From Crambe crambe (Eukaryota; Porifera; Demospongiae; Poecilosclerida; Crambeidae), in assembly GCA_963924555.1 (NCBI GenBank), contig OZ004594.1:6107563-6171562 (forward strand): a DNA stretch of 64,000 nucleotides, in the 5' to 3' direction. The notes under the pieces are model-generated. The model had not been told where the DNA came from. It made no database searches and saw only the letters and a program-made list of their open reading frames with translations. How positions within the stretch are numbered: the first letter of the stretch is position 1; the number at the start of each line of letters is the position of its first letter. Of this stretch, positions 34,871 to 47,059 are shown piece after piece. Made by a program: the position numbers and the translations under genes.

Positions 34871-35526
34871 ATGTCATTTACATTGCTGTTGCTGTAAAGT
34901 TTTATATCAACAAAACTTAAATAGCTAAACAAATTCTTCAACCAGAGACACTGTATGTACCTACAAAAGAGGTTTATGTAGAGCTGGCTTTGTATAGTAC
35001 TGTACTGTAGCCTCCCTCATTCAACTTCAAGCACTAAGAAAAAGGATAGAAACAAGTGAGCGTAAAAAATTTCTTCAAAGTAGGGATAGCCTAAAATCTA
35101 GCTGGGCTATCTATAATGTGCTGCAGCCTCGTATGAAAAAAATCTTCGCGATATTACCTCATAAAAGGGGTGGGGCAATTAATAGCAGTTCTCCTCATAT
35201 AACACCTGCACAGGATGTGGCCATTTGATGGCATCCACTATTATGATCACTACACCAAATGCATAAACTCCCCATACTCCTCCCTCAAGCAAGACATACG
35301 TACCATCTCAATAATTATTTCAGTGATCACATATATAACAATTAGCTAATGCTGTTCACTTTTTAAAATGTTCACTCCTTTCAGTACTCCATTACACTGC
35401 AGATGATCATCCTTCAAACTCTCCTCCCTGAACAGAATGAAATACTGATCATTAAATAAATTTAGTTCAATCAAGGAAGCCTTTAGTGTCTATCAATTTT
35501 CATAATCACAAAGAAAAAGAATGCAA

Positions 35527-35889
35527 ACAAGTGAATGCAAAAAATTTCTTCGAAATAAAAATGTGAAGTAGGGATGCTATTATAACTGCAGCTTCATTAT
35601 GAAAACCAAGTACTGCAGCATCGAAGCAGTATGGCCCAAAAAAATCTAGCTGGAATATGTATTATAAATGGGGAGTGAAGTAGGAATAGTATCTTGTACT
35701 TGATGATGGGTAAGGGTCACTTCACTAAGTTCACTCTCTTGCATGCAGTTATAATACATATTCCAGCTAGATTTTTTTGGGCCATACTGCTTCGATGCTG
35801 CAGTACTTGGTTTTCATAATGAAGCTGCAGTTATAATAGCATCCCTACTTCACATTTTTATTTCGAAGAAATTTTTTGCATTCACTTGT
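35527..35889. mobile_element. Hairpin MITE with 141-bp apparently perfect arms
   Basis: Bases 35527-35667 and 35749-35889 are inverted copies; compared by eye, I found no mismatch. The loop of 81 bases contains pieces (GGAGTGAAGTAGGAATAG, GATGGGTAAGGGTCAC) of the separate hairpin family seen at 46.7 and 60.2 kb, so the element is mosaic. A transcript would fold into a long perfect double-stranded stem. Partial relatives of the tips lie near 35053-35110, 41513-41575 and 48814-48900. Confidence 0.85.
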
Positions 35890-36506
35890 CTAAGTAGCTA
35901 TGCTATTGATTGAATACATATGTTTAACATTTCAAATGTCTTCCCTCATAATATGCAGAGTTTTGTACTTCCTAACCTCCAACATAGTTCAGGCATTTTA
36001 TGCATGATAATATATAATGTAGCCAAATGTAGCTAATGTTACTCACTAATTCACTATAGAAGGACCAAACATACCAAGCGCCATCAGTTCTAAAGAAGTA
36101 TTTGATCAGTTGCTCAAGAGTGGGACTAGAAGAAAGTTTGAATCAAAGTGTGAAGTCTTATCCATATAGCACTTATTGGCAGATGCTGTTGTCCATCGCA
36201 CTTACAGCTGATTCCTTCATATTAAGTACCACATTTACTGAACCTGAACTCCATACCAGCATCAGCCGGGCCATCGCAGATAGGTCCTGCTCCCCAGACC
36301 CTGTCACCACTTCTCACCATCTCTTTGGCCCCGCCTGGCCATAGCTAGCTCTGTGGCGGGGGTTGGGGTCGAGGAAGGAGAAGTTTCAACAAGTTTACAC
36401 ACATGTAGCTAACCACTGGCATTTCAAACTTCCTCTTTTTTTATCTCCTTCTTAAGTTATGTGCTTTTTACCTTCTCTTTTACTCTTTCCTTTTTTTCTT
36501 TTCTTG

Positions 36507-36642
36507 CAGTCTAGATCTCTGGTGGCCAGTCTGTCCTCGGCCGGCAATACTGGCAATATGCATGCGCAAATAGTTCTTGCCGACGACGTCGCACTGCTGA
36601 TTGTAAACAGAGTTTGTCCTTCTGACTGTACTGTTCCGATGA
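36507..36642 (+). CDS. Candidate unassigned coding exon
   Basis: A long pyrimidine tract (CTTTCCTTTTTTTCTTTTC) leads to TTGCAG, after which an open, CpG-containing frame (HAQIVLADDVALLIVNRVC in its centre) runs to ATGAG/GTGTGT. Splice signals are good and composition is unlike the surrounding spacer. I do not recognise the protein and could not link it to other exons. Confidence 0.25.
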
Positions 36643-36828
36643 GGTGTGTTTACTTAATGATAGTTGCAGCTAGATAAACTCTGTGTCCATGCAATAGCTT
36701 TGTGTAATGCTAAACTAGTATACGGTTACGTTGCTAAGGAAACTCCTACTGTTTACTAGAGCCTACTTGCCTAAATTAGGGACAGCAATGAAAATTATGT
36801 GGGCCTGACTCTTACTCAGCCTCCTGGA

Positions 36829-37597
36829 GCAGAGCTGGATCCAGGGGAGGGGTTTGAGGGGGTTGCAAACTCCCTTTTTGTTCCCAAGCTATTATACAAT
36901 TTGACCATGCCTACTTGCTTAGCCATGTCTATTTTTCTTTGATAATTTGTGTTTCTCTTCTAAAGTAGTGTAATTAGAAGAGAGGACATGTTTCATGTGT
37001 GGGTTAACTAAACTAGGAACTAATGCAGTTACTATATCATCTAAGGCTACGATCAAAGAAAGAAACAATCTATGTATACATGATACATCCATTTCGGCTT
37101 TCACTTTCAAGGTCACACATTGGATAACTTGGTACATACTAACTGTGATTTCCTTTTACGATCACACCTGTGACCATGCACGTGTCATTCAAAGATATCT
37201 TTCGGAGTATGTGATTTCCTTAAAACAATCACACCTGTAATCTTGTATGTGTCACTTCAAAGATATCTTTTGTAGCACTTTGGCTTACTTTTCAAGGTCA
37301 CACATTAGATAACTCGGTGCATACTAACTGTGATTTGAGGTGTGACCTTGCATGTGTCACTTAGCTACAACACAAATTTTGGGATGCTTCATCTCTTTGC
37401 CTACACTCATGATGCACACAAACCGGTTTGTGCAACTAATAATTTAAGCAATGCTCAATAGTGGTAGCCTACCAGTGAAGCCAACATGGGTCCTCCAAAA
37501 CTAATATGCTCCTTCTTGCACCTTTCCTCATGGTCCAGTGTTTGTGCTCCTAATCCTGCAACCCCACCTATCTAAAAACCCTGGATCCAGCCCTGTA
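36829..37597. mobile_element. Larger relative of the hAT-like MITE at 4363
   Basis: Ends GCTGGATCCAGGGG and CCCTGGATCCAGCCCTG are inverted. The interior carries a partial tandem duplication of the CACACCTGTGACC / GTGTCACTTCAAAGATATCTTT block (37100-37360) and shares GTGAAGCCAACATG with the smaller copy. No transposase seen. Confidence 0.5.
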
Positions 37598-38697
37598 GAG
37601 TAGTTTTGATATGTTGGTGCACTCATTTCTACAACTGGAATCAATTATATGCCATTAAGGGTTCATTCTGATTTCATCATTACATATCTTGGACCAAGCC
37701 CCAAACAACTGAACATTGAGGGATTGCCCTCTCATGGACCCCCATCTAGCACAGCTGATTGTTCTCTCCAAGATAACTCATCTGCTTGCAAATAAGGGGT
37801 CCAAGGCTCTGTTTCAGGAGTTATAGCAGCTCAATTTGAAGCAAATTGGCAGTCAAGGTGAGCACAACACTTAGAACCACCAAAATTTGAATTCCAAATT
37901 TGACCCTTGACCTCATTTTTGCTGACACCGCAAAAATGTACATCGCGAGTGAATTTCTCTGTTGAGCAATCACAAACCCAGGATTTGAAGGTGTGGCTGT
38001 TTAAGCTTCAACCCTCTCTACTTAAAACAGGTGCAAATTATGCAAAACTAGGATATCGATTTTTCATGTTGCAGACCCTAGATATGGTTACCAAAAACAA
38101 CAACATAATTGATAATTGCACTGTTTGATCTAAAGGGTTTGCCTGACTTGTGTTTATAATTTTACAAGGACATCAGGGTGTCAAAATTTTAAAATCTCCT
38201 TTCTTCCTCTCCAGCTCAGCAATATGTATATTTCTCAAGGTACAAATATTACATTCCTTGGGAAACTTTTCAGCATTAGCTATGGTGTATAGTGGTGGCT
38301 ACTCCATAATATTATACAGCTGCTGCTCTTTTTTTCTAATGCTTTCTTTTCAGCAAAACTCTTTGTCCACAAAATTTTTAGTGTTTGCAGCCTCAATCGA
38401 AGATTTTTCTGAGTAGGCTACTAGAATGGATTTTTCTCCACAGAACTAAAATAGCGATGAAGAGACACTATAGCTCTAACCTGTGACATTGTACTGTCCA
38501 GGTGCAAGCTAGTCATCATGTGTGTAGAGGGTGGTGGTGCTTGCACGTGCCTTGTGTGTACCATCTTGTGACCAAATAATTTGAGGGGAAAAAGCGTTAT
38601 GTAACCTATGTAAACGCTTACTTGTAGTTTGTCCTCAATGTGCCCTGTGGTTTCACTGTAGGTACCCATCCACTTTTCTAAATTATTATTGCTACAG
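37598..38697. other. Spacer before cassette E
   Basis: No Reeler exon or other gene was recognised. About 37865-38090 is an inverted relative of 44025-44165 (GCACCTATTTTAAGTAGAGG and CCAAATTTGACCCTTGA phrases), a further unclassified dispersed repeat. Confidence 0.4.
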
Positions 38698-39505
38698 ATA
38701 CTACCACTGCTACTGATAGTACTACTACTGCTACTGATACTATTACTGCTACTAATACTACTACTGCTACAGATGGCACCACTACTACTGATAGTACTAC
38801 AAATGATACCACTACTACTACTGCTACAGCTGCTGCTACTGCTACTACCATTGTAGATGGTACTCCTACCACCATTAGTACTACTCCTGGTTCCGCTAGT
38901 GCATCTTCTGTAAATCATGATATCACTTCTGCTACATCTACTACTTCTACTGCTGGTTTTACAAATACAGGTGGTGTTATAATTGGTATCACTACCACTA
39001 CCACTACAGATGTTAGTCCTATTGCACACGGCACTGCTAGCTACCACATATGATACTGCTCCTTCACATGATACTGCTTCCACAAATCATTTAACTTCTG
39101 CTTCAGATTGTGATGTAGCTACAGATCGTGTTAGTATTAATACTACTATTGAAGCTGCTAGAGAGCCATCTACTGACTCACCAGGTGAAGTTTAAGGCAA
39201 TAATTATATAGCTATGACTACTAACCTCAGGTAGCTGGCTAATTCTCTTTCTGGCTCTGAAACTTTGACTAGCTACAGGGGTTTTACTAACTGCCATGCC
39301 AATATTTTAAATCTGGAAATTAAATATCTTTATAGATTTTGTGATAGGGATTGGAGTTGGTGTTGGAGTTGGTGGTGTTGCCGTATTATTAGCAACAGTC
39401 CTATTGATACTTGGTGGAAGGTATTGGCACATGCGTGTACAGAAATGTCGTACAACAAACATATCTAGCTCTCTGGATGTACAAGTCATTCATGGAGATA
39501 TCTAG
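38698..39505 (+). CDS. Stalk-plus-membrane cassette E of the Reeler family
   Basis: Exon pieces: 38698-38970 and 39041-39183 (Thr/Ala/Ser-rich mucin-like stalk) and 39336-39505 (FVIGIGVGVGVGGVAVLLAT helix start, then about 30 tail residues ending VQVIHGDI, TAG). Read straight through, the stalk meets an in-frame TGA at 39051. Removing 38971-39040, a 70-base stretch with GT and AG ends, restores the frame and enters the phase needed for the last exon. So either a tiny intron or a frameshift is present. The stalk is the longest of the family and the tail lacks TMDPV. No Reeler exons were found upstream, so this may be the 3' end of a gene whose front I did not recognise, or a partial copy. Confidence 0.6.
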
Positions 39506-40717
39506 GTAGCTACAATATTCTATGGTATAAAAATAAACCCTAAAAAGTGCATGCAGGCTAGCACCAGCTAGCTATATATTATAATCATTACCTACGTATG
39601 ATAATGTCAGGGACCACATGTTTACTACTTAAACACATGAGGATTTAGAAATGACTCAAGCTAATAACTATCGTAGCTATTATAGCTTAGGTGGGTCATC
39701 TGTGGTATTAATGCTGTGGTGATTCCCTTATAATTGAACCTGTCTCTATATGTAGACACACTTAGCCTAAGTTTTCAGCTATAGACCTATCAGGTCCTGC
39801 CAGATTTCAGCAGTCATGGCTGACCAATTATTGGGACAGAGCCAAAATGGTACACATTCCAGAACTCTGAGGGCACATGTACACATGTTTTGTCTCTTGA
39901 TCTCGTTCATATCGGATTCTATGAAAGCAAACATCACTTCTGCAGTCCAAACCTCAGTTGGGTGTGTTGGTGACTGTATAAGGTAGTCAAAGATCAACTA
40001 AGTCAGCTCTCCATGGTTCATATCCATGGAAACACTGAGGAGTCCTAGGTTTTATGGGATATCTACCCCAGCCCAGTGTTCAAGATATAGGGGTGACATG
40101 AGAAAACCTTTTCCTTGGTACAAGATGTCATTCATGACACACTTGACAAAACTGTGCTGGTTGACTGCTAGATGTATACACATGGTGGTGTGGACCAACT
40201 ACATAACTCTACCAGGTGATTATGACATCAGAGTGACCAATCAGTATTTGAAGTACCACTAGCTACCTATATATTGGGAAGAATGAAACTGATAGAAAAG
40301 ACCTCAAAGTTGGTCTATGTCCATATTGACCAGGGTAGCTAACTGTAGTCTTGCAGATCAATCCCTTCAGAGCTGCTGCTAGTCTATCACATTTTTATTT
40401 GAGATAATATCATGACATGATGTGCTCAGGTATATGCATGCTGGTTTATTCTGTATATAGAAATTCCAACACTGTGAAGTGCACTTTGTCAATGTCCTGT
40501 TCAGCTACTAATTCAAGATGCAGGAAAGCATATATTTTTTGTCACTGAATAATCACACACATGAATAGAATTATTGTTCGAGATGATGCAAAAATAAATG
40601 ACAAACACTAAAAGTTCTACTAGCAAATCATCATTAGCTACTAATTATCAATGTCATGGTGATGACTAAAGTTCACTACAGTTATAATATTAGTTAACAG
40701 TTTATAGGAGGGATTCA

Positions 40718-43700
40718 TCACATGATAGCAAATAATATAGTAATAACAGTCATCAGTATCATAGAGGCTATAGAGGGAGAGATATTGTGAAACATAATAA
40801 TTAATCCATGAATACATGCAAGAATAATCGATGAAAGCTTGAGAATGAAATCTTTACAAACAGAAAGTGAAGGAAAGCATTGAATTCACCCCTTGAAGTC
40901 CTATCCATGCATTATTAATAACTAACCAGTTCCAGAATTCATTGTCACTCCACTGTCAACTATTGAAGAAGAAAACATATCCTTAAAAATTATTTAGCTA
41001 ACAGAATTGTTAGTCTGCTAGCAAGACTATTAGGTGCAAGTCATACCTTCCAAAATTGAAGCACTTCTTAGACTGGACCAATAAGTTCTCCTCACTTGCA
41101 CAACAGACCACCTATTTTAGGATGATTTTAAAAATATAGTAGTATTGCTATGGAATACTAGGAATTGCTTGAAAGGCGGACTGAGTGGCTGTGTAAGCTT
41201 GTGGATTTTTCCCCCCATGCTTTAAGTGCATGGGTATCAAACAAGATTCACAACCAGCTTAATTACAACCTGTCATGAACATCAGCAGCCAATCCAGGTG
41301 TGATACGTAATTCGGCAAGCAAGCACTGCAAGCGAGCTGACTCTCAGGTCATGACTCCCCATGCACCACTACAAGTGTAGTGGCATTGGCCCAACTGCAA
41401 GGAGGATTAATATTGTCATCCTCACTTATCCCAGACAAACTGTTTCTCAAAATCTTCTTTTGATTTCACAGTGACTGCCACCGTTTAATTAAAAAATTTA
41501 ATATACGTAAGAAAAAGTGAGTGCCAAAAAAGGGATTATGTAGGGATGGCCCTAAAATCTAGCTGGGCTATCCTTGTATCAAAACAAGCCTAGATTGGCA
41601 GTGGATGTAGGATTTGATGACTCCAATAATTGAGCATAATTATAATGACTGTGCTATGTATAGCTAGTCATACCAGAACTGCACAGTTCCTGATCCAGCA
41701 GCAGGAGCAGTCCAGTTGAAGGAAATGGAGTCTTTCAATTCTGGACCAGTGTGAGTAATAGCAGACTGAAAGTAATAGCAGACTTCAATCAATTATAAAG
41801 TAATTGATTGAATGAAACTTAATTAGCTCTACTTACAGCTGGAGGCGTGCATGCACTCAGTTTTGTGGTGCTTGGCTCCAGTACAATGACTGTACCAAGT
41901 GGAGATGTACCATCTGCTTGCTGTCTGCCTTGCACCAAGATCCCCTTGAATGAGTTATTCATATTATTGCTGTCGATTCTCACTACAGAATAAATTTTAC
42001 TACAGATGAAATAGCTAAGAAGCAGACAAAATACATAACTATACCTGTTAGTGTGTGCATGCTTTGGGAGTCTCAGGTCATGACTCATTAAAATTGTTCT
42101 AAGTCTACAGTCTGAAACACCCCAGGCATACATACCTACCCTTTGTGTGCATTAATGCGCATGCTCCAATTATAGTTGCTTGCATTGCTTTGTTATACAG
42201 TGGAACCCCTAAATGTGGACTCCCTGAAATGCAAAAAACCTCTCTAATCAGGACACTTTTTCTTGTCCCAACACAATATAAATGTGTATAATTTAACCCC
42301 TGAAATAGGGACACCTCTCTAATCAGGACACTTTTTCTTGTCCCAACACAATATAAATGTGTATAATTTAACCCCTGAAATAGGGACACCTCTCTAATCA
42401 GGACACTTTTCGCTGGTCCCAAAGGTGTCTGGATTTAGAGGTTCCACTGTAGTACGGTGGCTTATCTAAGTGGATTGTAGGCACTAGAATTATCTAAGTG
42501 CTTTGTACCAAGTACTACAGCTTTCTATGGGCTTAGAGCCTATCAGCTCTACTGAAGCCAATACTTGCTTCTTGCTCGCTCGCTGTCAAATGTTACACAT
42601 TGCCCTAGTAATACTGCTACAACTTGAAAGTGAAAGTAGCTCATTTTGATATCACTCATTGGGTCAGTTTTAGGCCATACTTATACGTAGGTTATACTGC
42701 TGAGGTGTAGTCTCTATGTTATTCCAAAGGTCATTGATAGAGACTGACATGCAACTCGGATGATAAATAATTCATAAACCTCAAATGTAGAATCCTATTG
42801 TCCAATTGTATGGAACTGATTGGAAATTGCTTGTACAAGTAGCTATGTGCTGATTAGTCAAGTATTCATACCACTCATCCTCACATGTCATGAATGGATC
42901 ACTCATTTCCTCATCATACTCTTTGAAATGTTACCAGGTGTATTGCACAGCAATTAAATGGGAATCTAACGTATTTGTATCCACACAAGTTGTATAATTA
43001 GTGCAACCATTATTTTCTATGAAGCTACATATAACTATGGGAAAAATAAAGACGTCACATGTATGTCTGCTACCACCGAAGTGCAAGCCAGCTAGGATTC
43101 GTTGATTATGCTTTGGCTCGCTATACATTTCATGTAATGAATTTTTTTGTTGCTAGGTGTTTAGTCTTCGGTACAAGTGCAGTAGCATACGATTCCTTCT
43201 GCAGCTATTGCAAGAAGTAATTCTGCTAGCTATAGCTGTAATTAGCCAATGATCTGAACCGTAATCCAACCTCAACTAATCATATAAAGTGGTGGGGGCA
43301 TGGACACATCCATTTTGTGTCCATGAACCATTGCACTGTCATTATAAATTTACATTCTTTGTGTATCAAATATGGAAGTGGCAAAGCAATTAGAATGGAA
43401 AGGAATGCACCCCCAAACACTTCAATAACAGGCACATTCATAGCTAGCTATGAGCACATTCAATCTGATAATGCTGCAATTTATAGTAGGTGCTGATAGC
43501 TCCAAAGTGAGGCTTGTGACTTTGAGCTCTGATGCTGACTATTTTGGAATCATCCCCCCCTACCTCACCATGCAACAGTAGCTAGTATGCTAGCACAGGA
43601 GCAACTCACCAGTGTATGTGACTCCAGGTGCATAGTAAAATCTACCAACACTGGAAAACTGGGCTAAATCCAGAGTGTAAGGTGGAGCTCCACTCTGAGG

Positions 43701-43835
43701 ATCTGCTTCATGTGCACTTGGTCTGGGAGCTATTTGAGGACAAGCTCCTGATGGAGCTCCATCTGACCTGCTCATCGCTCCAAGGGGGCCACTCATAAGG
43801 CACACTAAAGTAACTATCAAACTGCTCCACTTCAT
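40718..43835 (-). CDS. GPI-anchored Reeler-domain protein (gene F)
   Basis: Six exons on the - strand: 43835-43610, 41982-41837, 41765-41674, 41111-41047, 40959-40927, 40767-40718 (TGA), giving 203 aa in consistent phase. Residues 1-20 are a signal peptide (ends GPLGA). The Reeler domain is canonical: DGAPSGACPQIAPRPSAHEA, PPYTLDL, FKGILVQGR, SPLGT, SAITHTGPELKDSISFNWTA, GSGTVQFWWSVVQ, TYW. The last two exons encode a small-residue stretch (MNSGTGAS) and a hydrophobic end (MILMTVITILFAIM) with no basic tail, as in GPI-attachment signals. This suggests a lipid-anchored surface Reeler protein, next to and facing the transmembrane ones. Intron phases 1, 0, 2 inside the domain equal those of genes B and C. 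The long first intron holds a MITE. Confidence 0.82.
42198..42449. mobile_element. Tc1/mariner-like MITE with internal tandem repeat
   Basis: Ends CAGTGGAACCCCTAAATGTG and GGATTTAGAGGTTCCACTG are inverted and flanked by TA (42196-42197, 42450-42451). The interior has an 88-base unit (GGGACACCTCTCTAATCAGG phrase) present about two and a half times. No transposase. Located in intron 1 of gene F. Confidence 0.8.
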
Positions 43836-44370
43836 CTCTGCCAGTGTAGATGATTACAAGTTATCAGGATAAGAGGACCGATATCGCCGTTTACGCATGC
43901 GCAGTAGAACGGGTGTCCTAAATTTTGTGAGACCCCCTATTTTAGGGACCCCCGTCCCATAATGTAATCCCCGCATATCTACGGTAGATATGGCAGCCTG
44001 TTTTGTCTAGCAGAGGTGTGTATTCTTATAAAAATCGATATCCTAGTTTTCCATAACTTGCACCTATTTTAAGTAGAGGGGGCATCAAATCCTGGGTTTA
44101 TGATTGCTTAGCACAACACCTAGAGCACCAAAATGTGAATTTCCAAATTTGACCCTTGAATGACGTTTAAAAAGCAATCTAATTGCTCTTCCTCTTTCTG
44201 GACTGTAACCTCTGTTGTCAATGATCAGCTGTCTTCACTCCAAAGAAAGACATAAGGCCATACTCTTGTTTTTGCAGTGCATCAAAAGGACAAACATTAG
44301 AAAGTGGGTGGCCATTTTTCACCAAGGGCCAGCAGTTAGCACAGCAAAGAGAAAGTTGACAAAAATCAAT
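43836..44370. promoter_or_regulatory. Upstream region of gene F
   Basis: Lies directly before the - strand start codon of gene F. A modest CpG patch with CGCATGCGCAGTAGAACGGG (43894-43913) could be promoter sequence, because CGCATGCGC-type NRF1-like motifs are common in animal promoters. From 44025 on it is the dispersed repeat shared with 37865-38090. Confidence 0.3.
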
Positions 44371-45048
44371 GCATGGGCGTAAGAAGCAGGGGGGCTGGGG
44401 GGGGCTTCAGCCCCCCCACTCAAAATGCACATAGGCATTAGTATATGCAAAACAGATGCTGCATGTCAACTAAGTATTAATAACACCTACTAGCTAAGTA
44501 TTAACATCACAGAATGGTTAATTAAGTATTAGTAACACCTAACTCAGCAGTTAGCTTGGCTCTACTATGGCACAGAGGAGAATTCATCGCTCCAATTCAG
44601 TTCTCAGGTAACTATCGATGTAAGATTGCATTATAATAAAAATTATTGTATTTGCAAGTGATGATGCTGGTCCATCTTCAGAGATCTCAATCACAAGCAC
44701 TGATGCCACTGCATAGGCGGTGGAACAGGTAAGGCCAGTCAGGCCCAGGCCTGACCAATATTTTGGGAAAAACTATTAAGTGGCTATCAATCAATAACTT
44801 AAATACATATGATGCTCAAGTATAGCAAACTGTAGAACTTCGGTGTTCTGGGGAATTTGTTTCAATTTTGGGCTTGACCAATCGAATCTTGCTTCCAACA
44901 CCTCTGCACTGTTGAGCCAGTTGATGGTACATTGGTATCCAAAAATGGGTGTGGTTAAGGAAAGTGGGCGTGGTCAGCTAAAAATTTTCCCGCGCGCAAG
45001 CACACATACATCAGCCCCCCACCAGAAAACATCTTCTTACGCCCCTGC
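44371..45048. mobile_element. hAT-like MITE with GGGCGTAAGAAG ends
   Basis: ATGGGCGTAAGAAGC on the left and CTTCTTACGCCCCTG on the right are inverted, next to similar CAATG flanks. Inside, GGGGCTTCAGCCCCCCCAC near the left end and ATCAGCCCCCCACCAG near the right end continue the symmetry. About 680 bases, no transposase; the 82-codon frame within it is not a gene. Confidence 0.65.
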
Positions 45049-45690
45049 AATGAGGGAGCTGATCATGATGAGAAACAGGAAATTTAATTAGTTTGTACTT
45101 TATACCAATTGTAAACAGTAATAGTAAAGGTATACATTATACTGTTTACAGAGAACATGCAGTAAACACTTTCACTTTCAAAGTGTAGCTAGCTTAGAGG
45201 TGGGAATTGTGCAGCAATAAAGTGAAAGCCATGTACATTATCTGCTAACTTGGTCTACGTGATAATATCTCTATCACTATGAGACTGGCACACAGAGTGA
45301 AAAATATTAAAGTTGGGTTGCCATAGAGCGAGAATTTAACAATCAGAAATTAAGCATTGTTGCTGGCCATATCGTGCACACTTCTTACACTTCTACAGCT
45401 CTACATGTTAAAATGCAGCTGGATGTGCTTAGCCTTATGTTGCGTTTTTGGGAAATGATAGACTGGCCTTTAAGCTTTGTAGCTTCTTTTCATGATGACC
45501 TTGGGTAAACTGTATGCGCGCGCGTTTGCTCATGCAGTGAAATATTAAATGAAGTTCTAGAATGCCTTTCTTTCCGAGGCAGTAACTTCCTGCAATCAGT
45601 CTGTCCCTTCATCATTCAACTGACTCAGCACCGCCCCAACTCTATTCTTCAACTGGTGAGGCATAATGCTGCCTTCCAACAGGTAAATTT
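45049..45690. other. Spacer without recognised gene
   Basis: No exon or classified repeat was identified in this AT-rich stretch. Confidence 0.4.
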
Positions 45691-46190
45691 TTCTGATAGT
45701 GATGCTGCCATTGTGGCATTATTAAACCCAACAATTCCCTAACCTTAGTGGTATACCTGACTGCTCTCAATTCCTCCAGATGTGGCAGTATGCCCCAAAT
45801 GAAACATTCTTCCTAAAATGACACTTAGTAGATTTCACTGTGAGACCATTATCCCTAGGACTTCCCTCACATGTTGCACATGATCTGGCCACATCTCACA
45901 GTATCATCCAAGTACACTGTTCTAATCCCCCTGATCAGTCTGTCCATCATCTGCTGAAATGTGGCTGGTACACGCACCACTCAAACCAACAGGCATGACT
46001 GTAAATTAACCGTTAGCAGTGGTGAAAGCTATCTTTGCCTTATCCTGCTCCTTCAGCCAGTAACAAATTTGTTCTTTTAATGCAAGGGGTATATAGCCCA
46101 CAGCATATCTCAGAGCATTAGCTTCATCTGTCGTGAGTGGTGAGATCTCTGGAGTTTCAGTTAATAAAGTTGTAGAAGGAAAACAATTCA
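45691..46190 (-). pseudogene. Ty3/Gypsy-type reverse transcriptase relic
   Basis: On the - strand, shifted frames contain LKEQDKAKIAFTTANG, then FTVMPVGLSGA, then YLDDTV in the usual Gypsy RT order (KTAF..., F..MPFGL..AP, Y.DD). Several stops and frame shifts separate them. The segment before it (DEANALRYAVGYIPLALK) does not fit Gypsy RT and may come from another element. It is a dead retrotransposon fragment. Confidence 0.6.
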
Positions 46191-46627
46191 TAGCTGTATG
46201 CAGTTAGTGTACAAAGTTGATAGCTATGGTCTTCTCACCTGTTTCATCGTTCTTCATCAGTTTAGCCCACAGTGTTGGAACCAAAACACTATAGTTTTAA
46301 CCTTTTTGTACTGTGTAGCTTATCTTCTTTGCAAGCATCAGCAGTTTGCATGACTCTAAACTAGCATGCTCAGCATCCTGTCTGTAGTATTGTGCCCTTC
46401 TCCATAAACAACCTCCAGGATGTCAGTACTACATCCCCCAGAATAACAAATCCAAAGTCTTTAGCTAATGAAAAAGGCGGTAGAAAGTGAAGAGAATATG
46501 CAACAAGTCTGTTCGTTATTCTGGTATGGTGTTTAAGTATTTTTCCTGTATTTTCTGGCCTTAGAGAGAGTGTCACTATCTAAATTCTAGCTAGTAGGTA
46601 AAGACTTGGCTGTATGTAACTAGATAA

Positions 46628-46960
46628 AGGAAAAATATTTATCCTAAATAAAAAAGAAGTAGGGATGGCTGTGTGCGGTTCAAAAAAGTTCAGCAACAAG
46701 AGAGTGAACTTCAGTCAAGTAACCCCTTACCCATCACCAATATTACCAAACTACGAGTTAACTATTCCTCCCTTTATATCTTATTTTGGCCTATCATGGG
46801 AATGAAGTAGGAATAGTTAGCTCATAGTTTGGTAATATTGGTGATGGGTAAGGGGTTACTTGACTGAAATTCACTCTCTTGTTGCTGAACTTTTTTGAAC
46901 CGCACATAGCCATTCCTTAATATATATTTTTTCCTTTACTTGTTCATCACTTTTTTTGAA
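46628..46960. mobile_element. Hairpin MITE of the GTAACCCCTTAC family, copy 1
   Basis: Two arms of roughly 120 bases, from GTAGGGATGGCTGTGTGCGG inward to about 46770 and from about 46795 back to CCGCACATAGCCATTCC, are inverted and nearly identical. Outer tips carry AAATATTTATCC and inverted TATATTTTTTCC. The closest relative is 60100-60430. No coding. Confidence 0.75.
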
Positions 46961-47059
46961 ATGCTCTATTATTTTATTATAGGCAACTGGATGCTGTGAT
47001 CCTGCTGTCTATGCATGTTGATTAGTATTGCATCAAGGCTTGATTCTTAACCAGACTAG

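Noticed and set aside
36062..36344. Possible coding exon (PSAISSKEVFDQLLKSGT) on the + strand
   Set aside because: The segment is a dispersed repeat (inverted match near 32104-32150) and the frame stops after about 35 codons without a donor.
38421..39083. 220-codon Ser-rich - strand open frame
   Set aside because: It is the antisense of the ACT/GCT-rich stalk exon of cassette E; the + strand has matching splice phases and a membrane exon.
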